This document shows, in pieces, positions 9,269 to 18,567 of a stretch of 64,000 bases of DNA. Source of the DNA: Actinomadura livida (GTDB taxonomy: Bacteria; Actinomycetota; Actinomycetes; Streptosporangiales; Streptosporangiaceae). Within the stretch, counting starts at the first letter, position 1; each line of letters begins with the position of its first letter. The position numbers and the translations under genes are program-made. The stretch lies in NCBI RefSeq assembly GCF_014648675.1, contig NZ_BMRO01000003.1, forward strand, positions 62,001-126,000, given 5' to 3'. The notes under the pieces were generated by a model that had not been told where the DNA came from, made no database searches, and saw nothing but the letters and a program-made list of their open reading frames with translations.

Positions 9269-11416
9269 ATGTGGATGCGGGTGGGCAGATGGCTGCCGGC
9301 CGCGGGCGCGCTGGCGTCCGTGCTGGCACTCGCGGCGGTGTCGGTTCCGGGCCAGGCGCGCGCCGAGGCGGGGCGGTGCGGCGACCCGGCGGAGCGGCCG
9401 TGGTGCGACCCGTCGCTCACCCCGGACCGGCGGACGGACCTGCTGCTGCCGCGGATGACCGCCGACGAGAAGATCGCGATGCTGGCCGCCGACGACCCGT
9501 TCGGCGGCCCGCTCGGCGGATACTTCGAGACCGCGCACGCCGACACCAACGACGGGATCGAGCGGCTCGGCATCCCGCCCGTCTACATGGCCGACGGGCC
9601 GGCGGGCGTCCGGCAGGGCAAGGCGACGGCGCTGCCCGCGCCGATCGCGCTCGCGGCGGGCTTCGACCGGGACACCGCGGCGCTGTACGGCCGGACGGTG
9701 GCGTGGGAGGCCAGGCACCGCGGCAACGACGTCGTCTTCGGCCCGACCGTGGACGTCCTGCGCACCCCCCGCAACGGCCGGACGTTCGAGGGCTTCGGCG
9801 AGGACCCGCACCTGTCGGCGACGCTCGGGGTGCCCTGGATCGAGGCCGCGCAGTCCCAGGGCGTGATGACGGCGGTCAAGCACATGGCCGTCTACACCCA
9901 GGAGACCGACCGGCTGACGCTCGGCATGACCGTGGATCCGCGCACCCTGCGGGAGATCTACCTGCCGCCGTTCGAGGCCGCCGTGAAGCAGGGCGGCGCG
10001 GCGACCGTCATGTGCGGGTTCGGCAGGCTGAACGGCCGGTGGGCGTGCGAGGACGGCGCCGTCCTCAACGACGTCCTGCGGTCGGAGTGGGGCTTCCAGG
10101 GGTACGTGGCCTCCGACCACTTCGCCCCGAAGGACGCCGGCGACGCGGCCAACGGCGGGCTCGACATGGAACTGCCGGTCGGCCTCAGGTACAACGCGTT
10201 CATGCTGAAGATGGCCGTCTCGCAGGGGAAGGTCACGCAGGCGACCGTCGACGGGCATGTCCGCAACATCCTGCGGACGATGTTCCGGTTCGGCCTGTTC
10301 GACCGGCAGGCGTACCCGAACGACCTCACCGGCATCGACCGGACGGCGAGCGAGACGGCCGCCAGGAAGATCGAGGAGTCCGGGATCACGCTGCTGAAGA
10401 ACGACGGCGTCCTGCCGCTGGAGGCGCCCGGGTCGATCGCGCTGATCGGGCGGGCCGCGCAGGAGAGCCCGAGCGGCCACGGCTCGGCGCAGGTCGTCCC
10501 GTTCACCACGGTGAGCGCTCAGCAGGGCATCGCGCGCCGCGCAGGGGCCGGCACGCGGCTGTCCCACACCAACGGGGACGACCACGCCGAGGCCGCGACC
10601 CTGGCCAGGCAGGCGGACGTGGCGATCGTGTTCGCCACCGACAGCCAGGGCGAGTTCTTCGACAAGTCCTGCCTCACGCTGCAGTGCGGCGAACCCCTGC
10701 GGGGTGACCAGGACGCGCTCATCACCGAGGTCGCCAAGGCCAACCCGAACACCATCGTCGTGCTGAACACGGGCGGCCCTGTGCTCACTCCTTGGGCCGG
10801 GCAGGTGAAGGGCATCGTCGAAGCCTGGTATCCGGGCCAGGAGGCTGGGAACGCTCTGGCCCGGGTCCTGTACGGGGACGTGGACCCAGGCGGACGGCTC
10901 CCCGTGACGTTCCCCGTCAACGAGAACGACGCGCCGACATCGGGGAACCCTGCGCAGTACCCGGGCACCAACCAGAACGTCATGTTCTCCGAGGGCGTCA
11001 TGGTCGGCTACCGGCACTACGACTCGAACGGCATCACGCCGCGCTTCCCGTTCGGGCACGGGCTGTCCTACACGACGTTCCGCTACAGCAACCTTGTGGC
11101 CGACACCGACTCCGCCAGGGTGACGGTGACGAACACGGGGTCGCGCAAGGGCATCGCCGTGCCGCAGTTGTACATCGGCATGCCGTCGCCGGGTGTGGAC
11201 GTCCCGCAGCCACCGAAGCAGCTCAAGGGCTTCATGAAGGTCACGCTCGCGCCAGGCGAGAGCGCGCAGGTGGCGTTCCCGTTGTCCTCGCGCTCGTTCG
11301 CGTACTGGAACGAAGGCGCGAAGGCGTGGAAGGTCGCGGACGGCTGCTACCGGGTCATGGTCGGCTCCTCCTCACGGGAGATCACCGAGACGGCGACGCT
11401 CGGAACGTGCCGGTAA
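9269..11416 (+). CDS. Secreted glycoside hydrolase family 3 (beta-glucosidase-like)
   Basis: A 715-residue exported enzyme. Residues 1-33 form a Sec-type signal peptide ending near AQARAEA. The GH3 N-domain spans about 55-330, with MADGPAGVR and KHMAVYTQETDR. The predicted nucleophile is the Asp in YVASDHFA (about 285). The GH3 C-domain (about 370-590) includes ITLLKNDGVLPL and VEAWYPGQEAGNALARVLYGDVDPGG. A fibronectin III-like domain follows (FPFGHGLSYTTFRY, then PPKQLKGF). The usual SDW is SDH here, a tolerated variation. It likely removes glucose or xylose from plant or microbial glycans outside the cell. It is a lone gene with no sugar transporter nearby. Confidence 0.93.
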   Translation: MWMRVGRWLPAAGALASVLALAAVSVPGQARAEAGRCGDPAERPWCDPSLTPDRRTDLLLPRMTADEKIAMLAADDPFGGPLGGYFETAHADTNDGIERLGIPPVYMADGPAGVRQGKATALPAPIALAAGFDRDTAALYGRTVAWEARHRGNDVVFGPTVDVLRTPRNGRTFEGFGEDPHLSATLGVPWIEAAQSQGVMTAVKHMAVYTQETDRLTLGMTVDPRTLREIYLPPFEAAVKQGGAATVMCGFGRLNGRWACEDGAVLNDVLRSEWGFQGYVASDHFAPKDAGDAANGGLDMELPVGLRYNAFMLKMAVSQGKVTQATVDGHVRNILRTMFRFGLFDRQAYPNDLTGIDRTASETAARKIEESGITLLKNDGVLPLEAPGSIALIGRAAQESPSGHGSAQVVPFTTVSAQQGIARRAGAGTRLSHTNGDDHAEAATLARQADVAIVFATDSQGEFFDKSCLTLQCGEPLRGDQDALITEVAKANPNTIVVLNTGGPVLTPWAGQVKGIVEAWYPGQEAGNALARVLYGDVDPGGRLPVTFPVNENDAPTSGNPAQYPGTNQNVMFSEGVMVGYRHYDSNGITPRFPFGHGLSYTTFRYSNLVADTDSARVTVTNTGSRKGIAVPQLYIGMPSPGVDVPQPPKQLKGFMKVTLAPGESAQVAFPLSSRSFAYWNEGAKAWKVADGCYRVMVGSSSREITETATLGTCR

Positions 11417-11465
11417 GCGGAAAGATCGCCGTTCCACTGCCCTACCCACCGGTTACGCGGTACAA

Positions 11466-12371
11466 ATGAGGAAATCTTCGTCCGTCCCCGCCGAGCCGGA
11501 GTCCCCTGTGCCGCACGACACCTCCCGCGGGAGGACGAGTCCTCGTCCCGCCCTCCCCACCGCCGTCCGGACCGGACGCGCGGGCCAGGCGCACACCGGC
11601 CAGGGGCACGGGGGCCAGGCGCACACCGGCCGCTCCGGCCGGCCGGGCAAGGCGCGTCCCGCCCACCCCGGGCAGGGCCACCCGCCCGTCACCAAGGACG
11701 CCATGGACGACGCCGAGGCCCCCCGGCTCCGGCACGTCGTCGGCGCGGACGCCGAGGGCCCCCGCCTCCAGGACGTCGTCGACGAGGACGGGCCCCTGCC
11801 CGCGAAGCACCTGCACAGGGTGGCGCTGCGGACGGCCGCCGCGCTCGCCGCGATCCACCGCGCCGGGACCGTGCACGGCGACTTCAGGCCCGCCAACGTG
11901 CTGCTCGGCCCGGACGGCGCCAAGGTCGTCGACTTCGGGATCGTGCGCACCGCCGGCGAGGCCGCGGACGGAGCGGCCGGGACGCCCGCCTACATGGCGC
12001 CCGAGCAGATCGAGGACGAGCCCGTCGGCCGCCCCGCGGACGTGTTCGCCTGGGGCGCGACGGTGGTGTTCGCCGCGACCGGGCGCCCGCCGTTCGGCAC
12101 CGGGCCCGCGCCGGAGGTCATGCGGCGCGTCACCTCCCGCCGGCCCGACCTCGGCGACATGACGGGCCCGCTCCGCGACCTCGCGGCGCGCTGCCTGGAC
12201 AAGAACCCCGCCGCCCGGCCGACCGCGCCGCAGGTCGTCCGGGCGCTGCGCGAAGGGCAGGGACCGATGCCGAAACCGCGGCCCACCCGGATCCCGCGCT
12301 ACCGCTGGCGCATGATGGTCGCGCTCGCGGCCGTGGTCATCTGCGGCTTCGTGCTCGGCATGCTCTTCTGA
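11466..12371 (+). CDS. Truncated Ser/Thr kinase-like membrane protein lacking the N-lobe
   Basis: A 301-residue protein with only the C-lobe of a Hanks-type kinase. Residues 1-80 are low-complexity and Gly/His/Arg-rich with QAHTGQGHG-like repeats. Kinase similarity begins at the hinge (EGPRLQDVVDEDGPLP, about 98). It then has the catalytic loop HGDFRPANVLL (Asp139, HGD in place of HRD), DFG at 156-158, and the APE segment AYMAPE. A single C-terminal membrane helix covers about 283-301. The glycine loop and VAIK lysine are absent, so ATP-dependent activity is unlikely. It may be a pseudokinase or a decaying gene. Translation might start at the ATG at 11703, which would drop the low-complexity lead. 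Confidence 0.75.
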   Translation: MRKSSSVPAEPESPVPHDTSRGRTSPRPALPTAVRTGRAGQAHTGQGHGGQAHTGRSGRPGKARPAHPGQGHPPVTKDAMDDAEAPRLRHVVGADAEGPRLQDVVDEDGPLPAKHLHRVALRTAAALAAIHRAGTVHGDFRPANVLLGPDGAKVVDFGIVRTAGEAADGAAGTPAYMAPEQIEDEPVGRPADVFAWGATVVFAATGRPPFGTGPAPEVMRRVTSRRPDLGDMTGPLRDLAARCLDKNPAARPTAPQVVRALREGQGPMPKPRPTRIPRYRWRMMVALAAVVICGFVLGMLF

Positions 12372-12398
12372 GCGGACGGCGGCCCGCCCCGGGGCGGA

Positions 12399-12566
12399 TC
12401 ACCAGTGCGGGGGACGGTCCTCCAGCAGGCGCGAGTCGTCGTCGGCGCCGCGCCACTCGCCCCATCCGAGGTCGGTGTCGTCCGACGTCTGGTCGGGCAG
12501 GATCTCCAGCTCGTCGTCCAGTTCCACGGGCCGGTCGTCGTCGGGTCCCACGCTCATGATCCCCAT
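12399..12566 (-). CDS. Small acidic conserved actinobacterial protein (55 aa)
   Basis: A 55-codon frame encodes a very acidic protein. Its core EILPDQTSDDTDLGWGEW and C-terminus LLEDRPPHW are recognised from many actinobacterial genomes as a small conserved hypothetical family. An internal ATG at 12557 is an equally good start. It sits between the kinase remnant (convergent) and thiE (same strand, 54 bp upstream). No function is known. The conserved C-terminal PPHW tail suggests a binding motif, which is inference. Confidence 0.7.
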   Translation of the reverse strand: MGIMSVGPDDDRPVELDDELEILPDQTSDDTDLGWGEWRGADDDSRLLEDRPPHW

Positions 12567-12620
12567 TGTGGGCGATCGGGCCGGTGCTCCGCACCGTGAT
12601 CCCGGTCAAGGTGATCGAGG

Positions 12621-13310
12621 TCAAGCCCCGGCGGCGCCGCGCAGCCGGCGGGCGAACTCGGCGGCGGCGGCGCCCGGGTCGGCCGCTTCGGTGATCGCCC
12701 GCACCACCACGACGCGGCTCGCGCCCGCCGCCGTCACCTCGCCGAGGTTCCCGAGGTCGATCCCGCCGATGGCGAACCACGGCCGCGGCACGCGCTGCGC
12801 CGCGACGTACTCCAGCAGCTTGGGGCCGGGGGCGGCGCGGCCGGGCTTGGTCGGCGTCGGCCACACCGGGCCGGCGCAGAGGTAGTCGACGCCGGGCTCG
12901 GCCGCGGCCGCGGACGCCTGCTCGCCGGAGTGCGTGGACCGGCCGATCAGCATGTCCCCGCCGACGATCTCGCGGGCGGCGGGGACGGGCAGGTCGCCCT
13001 GGCCGAGATGCAGGACGTCGGCGCGGACGGCGTGCGCCACGTCGGCCCGGTCGTTCACCGCGAGCAGCGCGCCGTGCCGGTCGCAGGCCGCCCGGAAGAC
13101 CTCCAGGTACTCCATCTCCCGCCGCGCCTCCAGGCCCTTCTGGCGCAGCTGGACGATGTCGACCCCGCCCGCCAGCACGGCGTCCAGGAAGGCCGGCAGG
13201 TCGCCCTGGCGCTCTCGCGCGTCCGTGCAGAGGTACACGCGGGCCCGGCCGAGCCGGGCGCGCAGGCCGACGGCGCGTTCGGAGGGGAGGTGCCTGGACA
13301 CGGCGGACAT
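12621..13310 (-). CDS. thiE: Thiamine-phosphate synthase
   Basis: A 229-residue TIM-barrel enzyme that joins HMP-PP and the thiazole phosphate to give thiamine phosphate. Family motifs are [10 protein letters not shown] (about 45), [11 protein letters not shown] (about 80), [36 protein letters not shown] (phosphate loop) and WFAIGGID. The ATG at 13310 is chosen because GAAAGGAA precedes it and similarity starts nearby; the frame is open further upstream without homology. It belongs with the thiO-thiS-thiG set about 2 kb away on the other strand. No TPP riboswitch is visible before this gene. Confidence 0.93.
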   Translation of the reverse strand: MSAVSRHLPSERAVGLRARLGRARVYLCTDARERQGDLPAFLDAVLAGGVDIVQLRQKGLEARREMEYLEVFRAACDRHGALLAVNDRADVAHAVRADVLHLGQGDLPVPAAREIVGGDMLIGRSTHSGEQASAAAAEPGVDYLCAGPVWPTPTKPGRAAPGPKLLEYVAAQRVPRPWFAIGGIDLGNLGEVTAAGASRVVVVRAITEAADPGAAAAEFARRLRGAAGA

Positions 13311-13410
13311 CGTTCCTTTCGGTGGGCGAGCGCGGCATGGGCGACCGCGGGGCCGCGCGGCGGTCGTCTCCCGTCCGGCGCGCCCCCGCGATCGTGTCAC
13401 GTGCGCTGCG

Positions 13411-13429
13411 GGCCCCGGGTTCCGGGGCC
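13411..13429 (-). terminator. Hairpin 3' of the Rv2175c-like gene
   Basis: GGCCCCGG-gtt-CCGGGGCC is a perfect 8-bp stem with a three-base loop, 9 bp beyond the stop of the minus-strand gene. No clear T-tract follows, which is common for actinobacterial terminators. Confidence 0.5.
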
Positions 13430-13437
13430 GGAGGGCC

Positions 13438-13821
13438 CTAGAAGGCCAGGGCCTGGGCTCGGCGGCGGACCTCGGTCCCCCGGTTCTCGGTGAGCGCCTC
13501 CACGGGCGTCCCGGGGAGCGTGTCGTCGGCGGTGAACAGCCAGCGGATCGTCTCCGCCTCGTCGTACCCCGCGTCGGACAGGAGCGTCAGGGTGCCCGGC
13601 AGCCCCTTGATGACCTGACCGTCCTTGATGAAGGCCGCGGGCACCATCGGATTGCCGTCCCGGCGCACCGCGAGGAGCCGGTGCTCGCTGATGAGCTGCT
13701 TGATGCGGTTGGGCTTGATCCCGAGTCTTTCGGCGGCCTCTCTCAGGGAGAGCCATTCCCCCGCGAGGGCGTCGGTCCGGGGGTCGAGTGCGCTTTCAAC
13801 GGTTGCGTGCATCTGCGTCAC
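13438..13821 (-). CDS. Rv2175c-family winged-helix DNA-binding protein
   Basis: A 127-residue protein. An N-terminal helix-turn-helix ([22 protein letters not shown]) is followed by the Rv2175c C-terminal domain, with [19 protein letters not shown] and [18 protein letters not shown]. In M. tuberculosis the homologue binds DNA and is phosphorylated by the kinase PknL, its direct neighbour. Here the PASTA kinase lies about 4.7 kb away with the thi genes in between, so the functional pair is kept but separated. The N-terminal threonines (MTQMHATVE) could be phosphorylation sites, which is inference. Confidence 0.88.
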   Translation of the reverse strand: MTQMHATVESALDPRTDALAGEWLSLREAAERLGIKPNRIKQLISEHRLLAVRRDGNPMVPAAFIKDGQVIKGLPGTLTLLSDAGYDEAETIRWLFTADDTLPGTPVEALTENRGTEVRRRAQALAF

Positions 13822-13888
13822 GCCCCCTTGCTACCACTCCTCCGGATTCGTCAAACCCCCTGCACACGTAACGTCCGGGCGGCGATCG

Positions 13889-15106
13889 CTATGGGCGAAC
13901 GGCCTGCCGGACCGGTACCTCGGGGTCGGCGACGGCGTCCGGATCCACGGGCGTCCCGGCGGCGATGATCCGCCGCGCCTGGACCAGATCGCGGGGCCGG
14001 TCCACGGTGAGGATCGCGTCGAGCCGGTCGCCGGTCAGCCACACCACCGCCCATTTGCGGCCGGACGGGTCGCCCCGGTGCACGAGCCGCTCGGACGCCG
14101 CGTGGCTGCCCGCGTACTGCACCATGCGCCCGAACTGCTCGGACCAGAAGTACGGGGCCGCGTCGTAGGCGGCGTCCTGGCCGAGGAGGGCCGCGGCGGC
14201 GACGTCGGGCGCGTTGAGCGCGGTGTCCCAGTGCTCGACGAGGAGCCGCCGGCCGTACCGTCCCGACCACCAGGCGGCGCAGTCGCCGACCGCCACGACG
14301 TCCGGCCGCGCCGAGCCGGGCTCCTCCTCGCCCTGGTGGGCGCGGAACGCGGCGTCGGTGACGACCCCGCGCTCCAGCAGGAGCCCCGAGCCCTCCAGCC
14401 AGGACAGGTCGGGCCGGACGCCGATGCCGGCGACCACGACGTCGGCGGGGATCTCCTCACCGCCCGCGAGCAGGACGCCGCCGTCCCGCACCTCCGCGAC
14501 CTTCACCCCGGTGCGCAGCTCGACGCCCGCCTCGGCGTACCAGGGCGCGGTGAGCGCGCCCACCTCCGGGCCGATCGCGTTCGCGAGCGGGGTGTCGGCG
14601 GCCTCGACGACCGTCACGGCGCAGCTCCTGGCGGCGGCGGTGGTGGCGACCTCGGCGCCGATCCAGCCCGCCCCGATGATGACGATCCGCGCGCCGCCGC
14701 TGAGCCGGGACCGCAGGTCGCGTGCGTCGTCGATGGTGCGCAGGACGTGCTGGCGCCCGTCCCCCGGCAGTGTGACCGGCGCCGCGCCGGTCGCGATGAC
14801 CAGCCCGTCGAACGGGAGGTCCCCGGCGGTGGACGCGACGACGCCGCCGCGCCCCGGCTCGGCCAGGCGGAGCCCGGTGGCGCGCTCGCCGAGGAGCAGG
14901 TCGCAGCGGAGGGAGTCCCAGTCGGCGTCGACCGTCGTGTCGTCGGACTCGCCCGCGAGGACGGCCTTCGACAGCGGCGGCCGGTCGTAGGGCAGGTGCC
15001 GCTCCGCCGACACGAGCGTCAGCGCGCCCTCGTACCCTTTGCTCCGCAGGGCCTCCACGGCGCGCACGCCGGCCAGCCCTCCACCCACGACGATGACCCT
15101 CTGCAT
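13889..15106 (-). CDS. NAD(P)/FAD-dependent ferredoxin reductase-type oxidoreductase
   Basis: A 405-residue flavoprotein of the rubredoxin/ferredoxin reductase group. The N-terminal FAD motif is VVGGGLAGVRAVEAL. It also has RPPLSKAVLAG (about 43), the ATG motif VIATGAAP (about 106), the NAD motif IIGAGWIGAEVA (about 143) and the second FAD motif VVAVGDCA (about 290). A C-terminal reductase domain follows with EHWDTALNAPDVAA and FWSEQFG. It would pass electrons from NAD(P)H to a ferredoxin, rubredoxin or P450 partner; none is adjacent. It is divergent from the TPP-controlled thi operon. Confidence 0.9.
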   Translation of the reverse strand: MQRVIVVGGGLAGVRAVEALRSKGYEGALTLVSAERHLPYDRPPLSKAVLAGESDDTTVDADWDSLRCDLLLGERATGLRLAEPGRGGVVASTAGDLPFDGLVIATGAAPVTLPGDGRQHVLRTIDDARDLRSRLSGGARIVIIGAGWIGAEVATTAAARSCAVTVVEAADTPLANAIGPEVGALTAPWYAEAGVELRTGVKVAEVRDGGVLLAGGEEIPADVVVAGIGVRPDLSWLEGSGLLLERGVVTDAAFRAHQGEEEPGSARPDVVAVGDCAAWWSGRYGRRLLVEHWDTALNAPDVAAAALLGQDAAYDAAPYFWSEQFGRMVQYAGSHAASERLVHRGDPSGRKWAVVWLTGDRLDAILTVDRPRDLVQARRIIAAGTPVDPDAVADPEVPVRQAVRP

Positions 15107-15207
15107 GGGGTCACCCTAACCGGCGGGCCTGCGACGTCTTGGACTGGTGTCCAGACAGTTGAACATGTCACCGGGGTCGTACAGTGGAAACCACGTAAAA
15201 CGACACA

Positions 15208-15301
15208 GAGCGCGGGAGTCCGGTACGACCGGGCTGAGAGGGCGGCTGAACGGGCCGCCGACCGCCAGGACCTGATCCGGATCATGCCGGCGAAGGGAGC
15301 G
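15208..15301 (+). ncRNA. TPP riboswitch (THI element)
   Basis: The classic conserved blocks are present: GCGGGAGTCC, the pyrimidine-binding GGGCTGAGAGGG near 15230-15242, then a variable stem, and the pyrophosphate-binding block CCTGATCCGGATCATGCC followed by GGCGAAGGGAG. It ends 5 bases before the thiO start codon, so the closing helix and the AAGGGAGCGC ribosome site overlap. Control by hiding the ribosome site when TPP binds is therefore likely. Confidence 0.93.
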
Positions 15302-15305
15302 CGCA

Positions 15306-16432
15306 GTGGAGATCGTGATCATAGGGGCGGGCGTCGTCGGCCTGGCCACCGGGTGGCGGGCGGCCGCGGCCGGCGCCGCCGTCACCCTGGTCGACCCCGA
15401 CCCCGGCGGCGGGGCGTCGTCGGTGGCCGCGGGCATGCTCACGCCCGTCAGCGAAGTGACCTACGGCGAGGAGCCCCTGCTGCGGCTGGGCCTCGCCTCC
15501 CGCGACCGCTACGGGGCGTTCGTCGCGGAACTGGAGGAACTCACCGGCCTGGAGACCGCCTACCGCACGGACGGGATCCTCCAGGTCGCGTTCGACTCCG
15601 ACGACCTGACCTACCTGGACGACCTGCGCCGCTTCCAGGAGAGCCTCGGCATCGCCGCCGAGGCCCTGACCGGGCGGGAGTGCCGGAAGGCGGAGCCGAT
15701 GCTCGCGCCCGGCGTCCGCGGCGGCCTGCTCGCCCCGGAGGACGGCTCGATCGACCCGCGCCGGCTGACCGCGGCGCTGCTGACGGCGGCCGAGAAGGCG
15801 GGCGCGCGGCTGGTCCGGCGGCGGGCGGCCGGCGTCGCCGTCGAGAACGACGCGGCGGCCGGGGTGCGGCTGGACGACGGGACCGTGGTCCGCGCCGACC
15901 GGGTCCTGCTCGCGGCCGGCCCGTGGTCGGGCGACCTCGCCGGACTGCCCCCGGGGGCCGTCCCGCCCGTCCGCCCGGTGAAGGGCCAGGTGATGCGGCT
16001 CCGCACCCGCGTGCCGTTCCTGACGCGCGCCACGCGCGGGCTGGTGAAGGGCTCGTCGGTCTACCTGGTGCCGCGCGCGGACGGGGAGATCGTCCTCGGC
16101 GCCACCCAGGAGGAGCTGGGCTTCGACACGCGCGTGACCGCCGGGGGCCTGTGGGAGCTGCTGCGGGACGCCCGCGAGCTGCTGCCCGGCATCACCGAGC
16201 TGGAGTTCGCCGAGGTGTCGGCGGGCCTGCGCCCCGGCTCCCCCGACAACGCGCCGGTGATGGGGCCGTCCGCGCTGCCCGGCCTCTTCGTCGGCACCGG
16301 GCATTTCCGCAACGGCGTCCTGCTCACTCCGGTGTCCGCCGACATCCTGTCCGCGATGCTGCTGGACGGGCCCGTCCCCGACGTGGCCGGGCACTTCTCC
16401 CCCGACCGATTCTCCGCCGAGGTGCACTCCCG

Positions 16433-16436
<4 letters not shown>
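15306..16436 (+). CDS. thiO: Glycine oxidase ThiO
   Basis: A 376-residue FAD-dependent amine oxidase that turns glycine into the imine used for the thiamine thiazole ring. It has the N-terminal Rossmann motif VIIGAGVVGLATGW, SVAAGMLTPVSE (about 38), KGQVMRLRT (about 226) and the C-terminal GTGHFRNGVLLTP (about 338), which binds FAD and substrate. It starts with GTG at 15306, directly behind the TPP riboswitch. Its stop overlaps the thiS start as ATGA. The glycine-oxidase route indicates aerobic thiazole synthesis. Confidence 0.95.
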
Positions 16437-17408
<972 letters not shown>

Positions 17409-17559
17409 TGGAGCTAAAGAATTCGGTATAGCAATATTCGCTGGACCTGAAATGTCGGCGCGGTGAGACTGGGATCCGTTGCACCCCAGGACGGCGCGCA
17501 GGCAACGCGGCACGTCCCTTCGGTGTTCGTGGAAACATCCCATACCTAAGGTGCGTGAC

Positions 17560-18531
17560 ATGCAGCAGGAAAGCAGGCCGGCGGGCATCGACAAGCCGGC
17601 GATGGCCGCGGCCACGATCACGGTGGTGCTCTGGGCCTCGGCCTTCGTCTCCATCCGGAGCGCGGGGGCCGAGTACAGCCCCGGCGCCCTCGCCCTCGGC
17701 CGCCTCCTCTCCGGGACGGTCGTGCTCGGCGCGCTGCTGCTCGTCCGGCGCGAGGGACTGCCGCCGAAGGGCGCCTGGCCCGGCATCGTCACCGCGGGCG
17801 TCCTGTGGTTCGGCGCCTACATGGTCGCGCTGAACTGGGGCGAGCAGCTCGTGGACGCCGGCACCGCCGCACTCGTCGTCAACATCGGCCCGATCCTCAT
17901 CGCGCTCCTCGGCGGCTGGCTGCTGAAGGAGGGGCTGCCGCCCAGGCTGATGGCCGGCATGGCCGTGTCGTTCGCCGGCGCCGCCGTGGTCGGGCTGTCG
18001 ATGTCGGGCGAGGGCAGCTCATCCGTCATCGGCGTCCTGCTGTGCCTGTTCGCCGCCGTGACCTACGCGGCGGGCGTCGTCAGCCAGAAGCCCGCGCTGA
18101 AGCACGCCTCGGCGCTGCAGTTCACCACGTTCGCCTGCGCGATCGGCGCGCTGATCTGCCTGCCGTTCTCCGGCCAGCTGGCCGCGCAGGCCGCGGAGGC
18201 CCCGGCCGGCGCGACCCTCAACATGGTCTACCTGGGCGTCTTCCCGACCGCGATCGCGTTCACCACCTGGGGATACGCGCTGGCGCGCACGTCCGCCGGG
18301 AAGATGGGCGCCACCACCTACGCCGCCCCCGCCCTGGTCGTGCTGATGTCGTGGCTGTTCCTCGGCGAGGTCCCCGGCCTGATCACCCTCGCGGGCGGCG
18401 TGCTGTGCCTCGCCGGCGTCGCCGTCTCCCGCAGCACCCGCGGGCTGCGCCGCCGCACCGCGCCCGTCCCGGCGCCGGGCACCGCCGAGGAGTCCCGTTC
18501 CGGGCTTGTCGAGGCTCATACTCGGGACTGA
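17560..18531 (+). CDS. EamA (DMT) family transporter
   Basis: A 323-residue inner-membrane protein with two EamA repeats of about five helices each, roughly 13-150 and 160-300. Recognisable segments are VVLWASAFVSIRSAG in the first helix, YMVALNWGEQLVDAG and AAVTYAAGVVSQKPAL at the start of the second repeat. Family members export amino acids, metabolites or drugs; no substrate can be assigned. The ATG at 17560 is chosen because the first membrane helix begins 15 residues later and the frame extension to 17479 adds only unconserved residues. A hydrophilic, arginine-rich tail ends the protein. Confidence 0.88.
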   Translation: MQQESRPAGIDKPAMAAATITVVLWASAFVSIRSAGAEYSPGALALGRLLSGTVVLGALLLVRREGLPPKGAWPGIVTAGVLWFGAYMVALNWGEQLVDAGTAALVVNIGPILIALLGGWLLKEGLPPRLMAGMAVSFAGAAVVGLSMSGEGSSSVIGVLLCLFAAVTYAAGVVSQKPALKHASALQFTTFACAIGALICLPFSGQLAAQAAEAPAGATLNMVYLGVFPTAIAFTTWGYALARTSAGKMGATTYAAPALVVLMSWLFLGEVPGLITLAGGVLCLAGVAVSRSTRGLRRRTAPVPAPGTAEESRSGLVEAHTRD

Positions 18532-18567
18532 TGAGATCCTCCGCGATTCGCCCGTAAACTCGCACCG

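Noticed and set aside
8063..11059. 998-codon open frame on the minus strand
   Set aside because: It is the antisense shadow of the prenyl synthetase and GH3 genes; the product is Arg/Gly/Val-rich with no domain, as expected in high-GC DNA.
11466..11702. N-lobe of the kinase in the low-complexity lead
   Set aside because: No glycine loop, lysine or alphaC glutamate pattern can be found in residues 1-80, even allowing for divergence.
12475..12885. Plus-strand frame overlapping the 55-residue gene and thiE
   Set aside because: It is the reverse strand of two supported minus-strand genes and has no recognisable domain.
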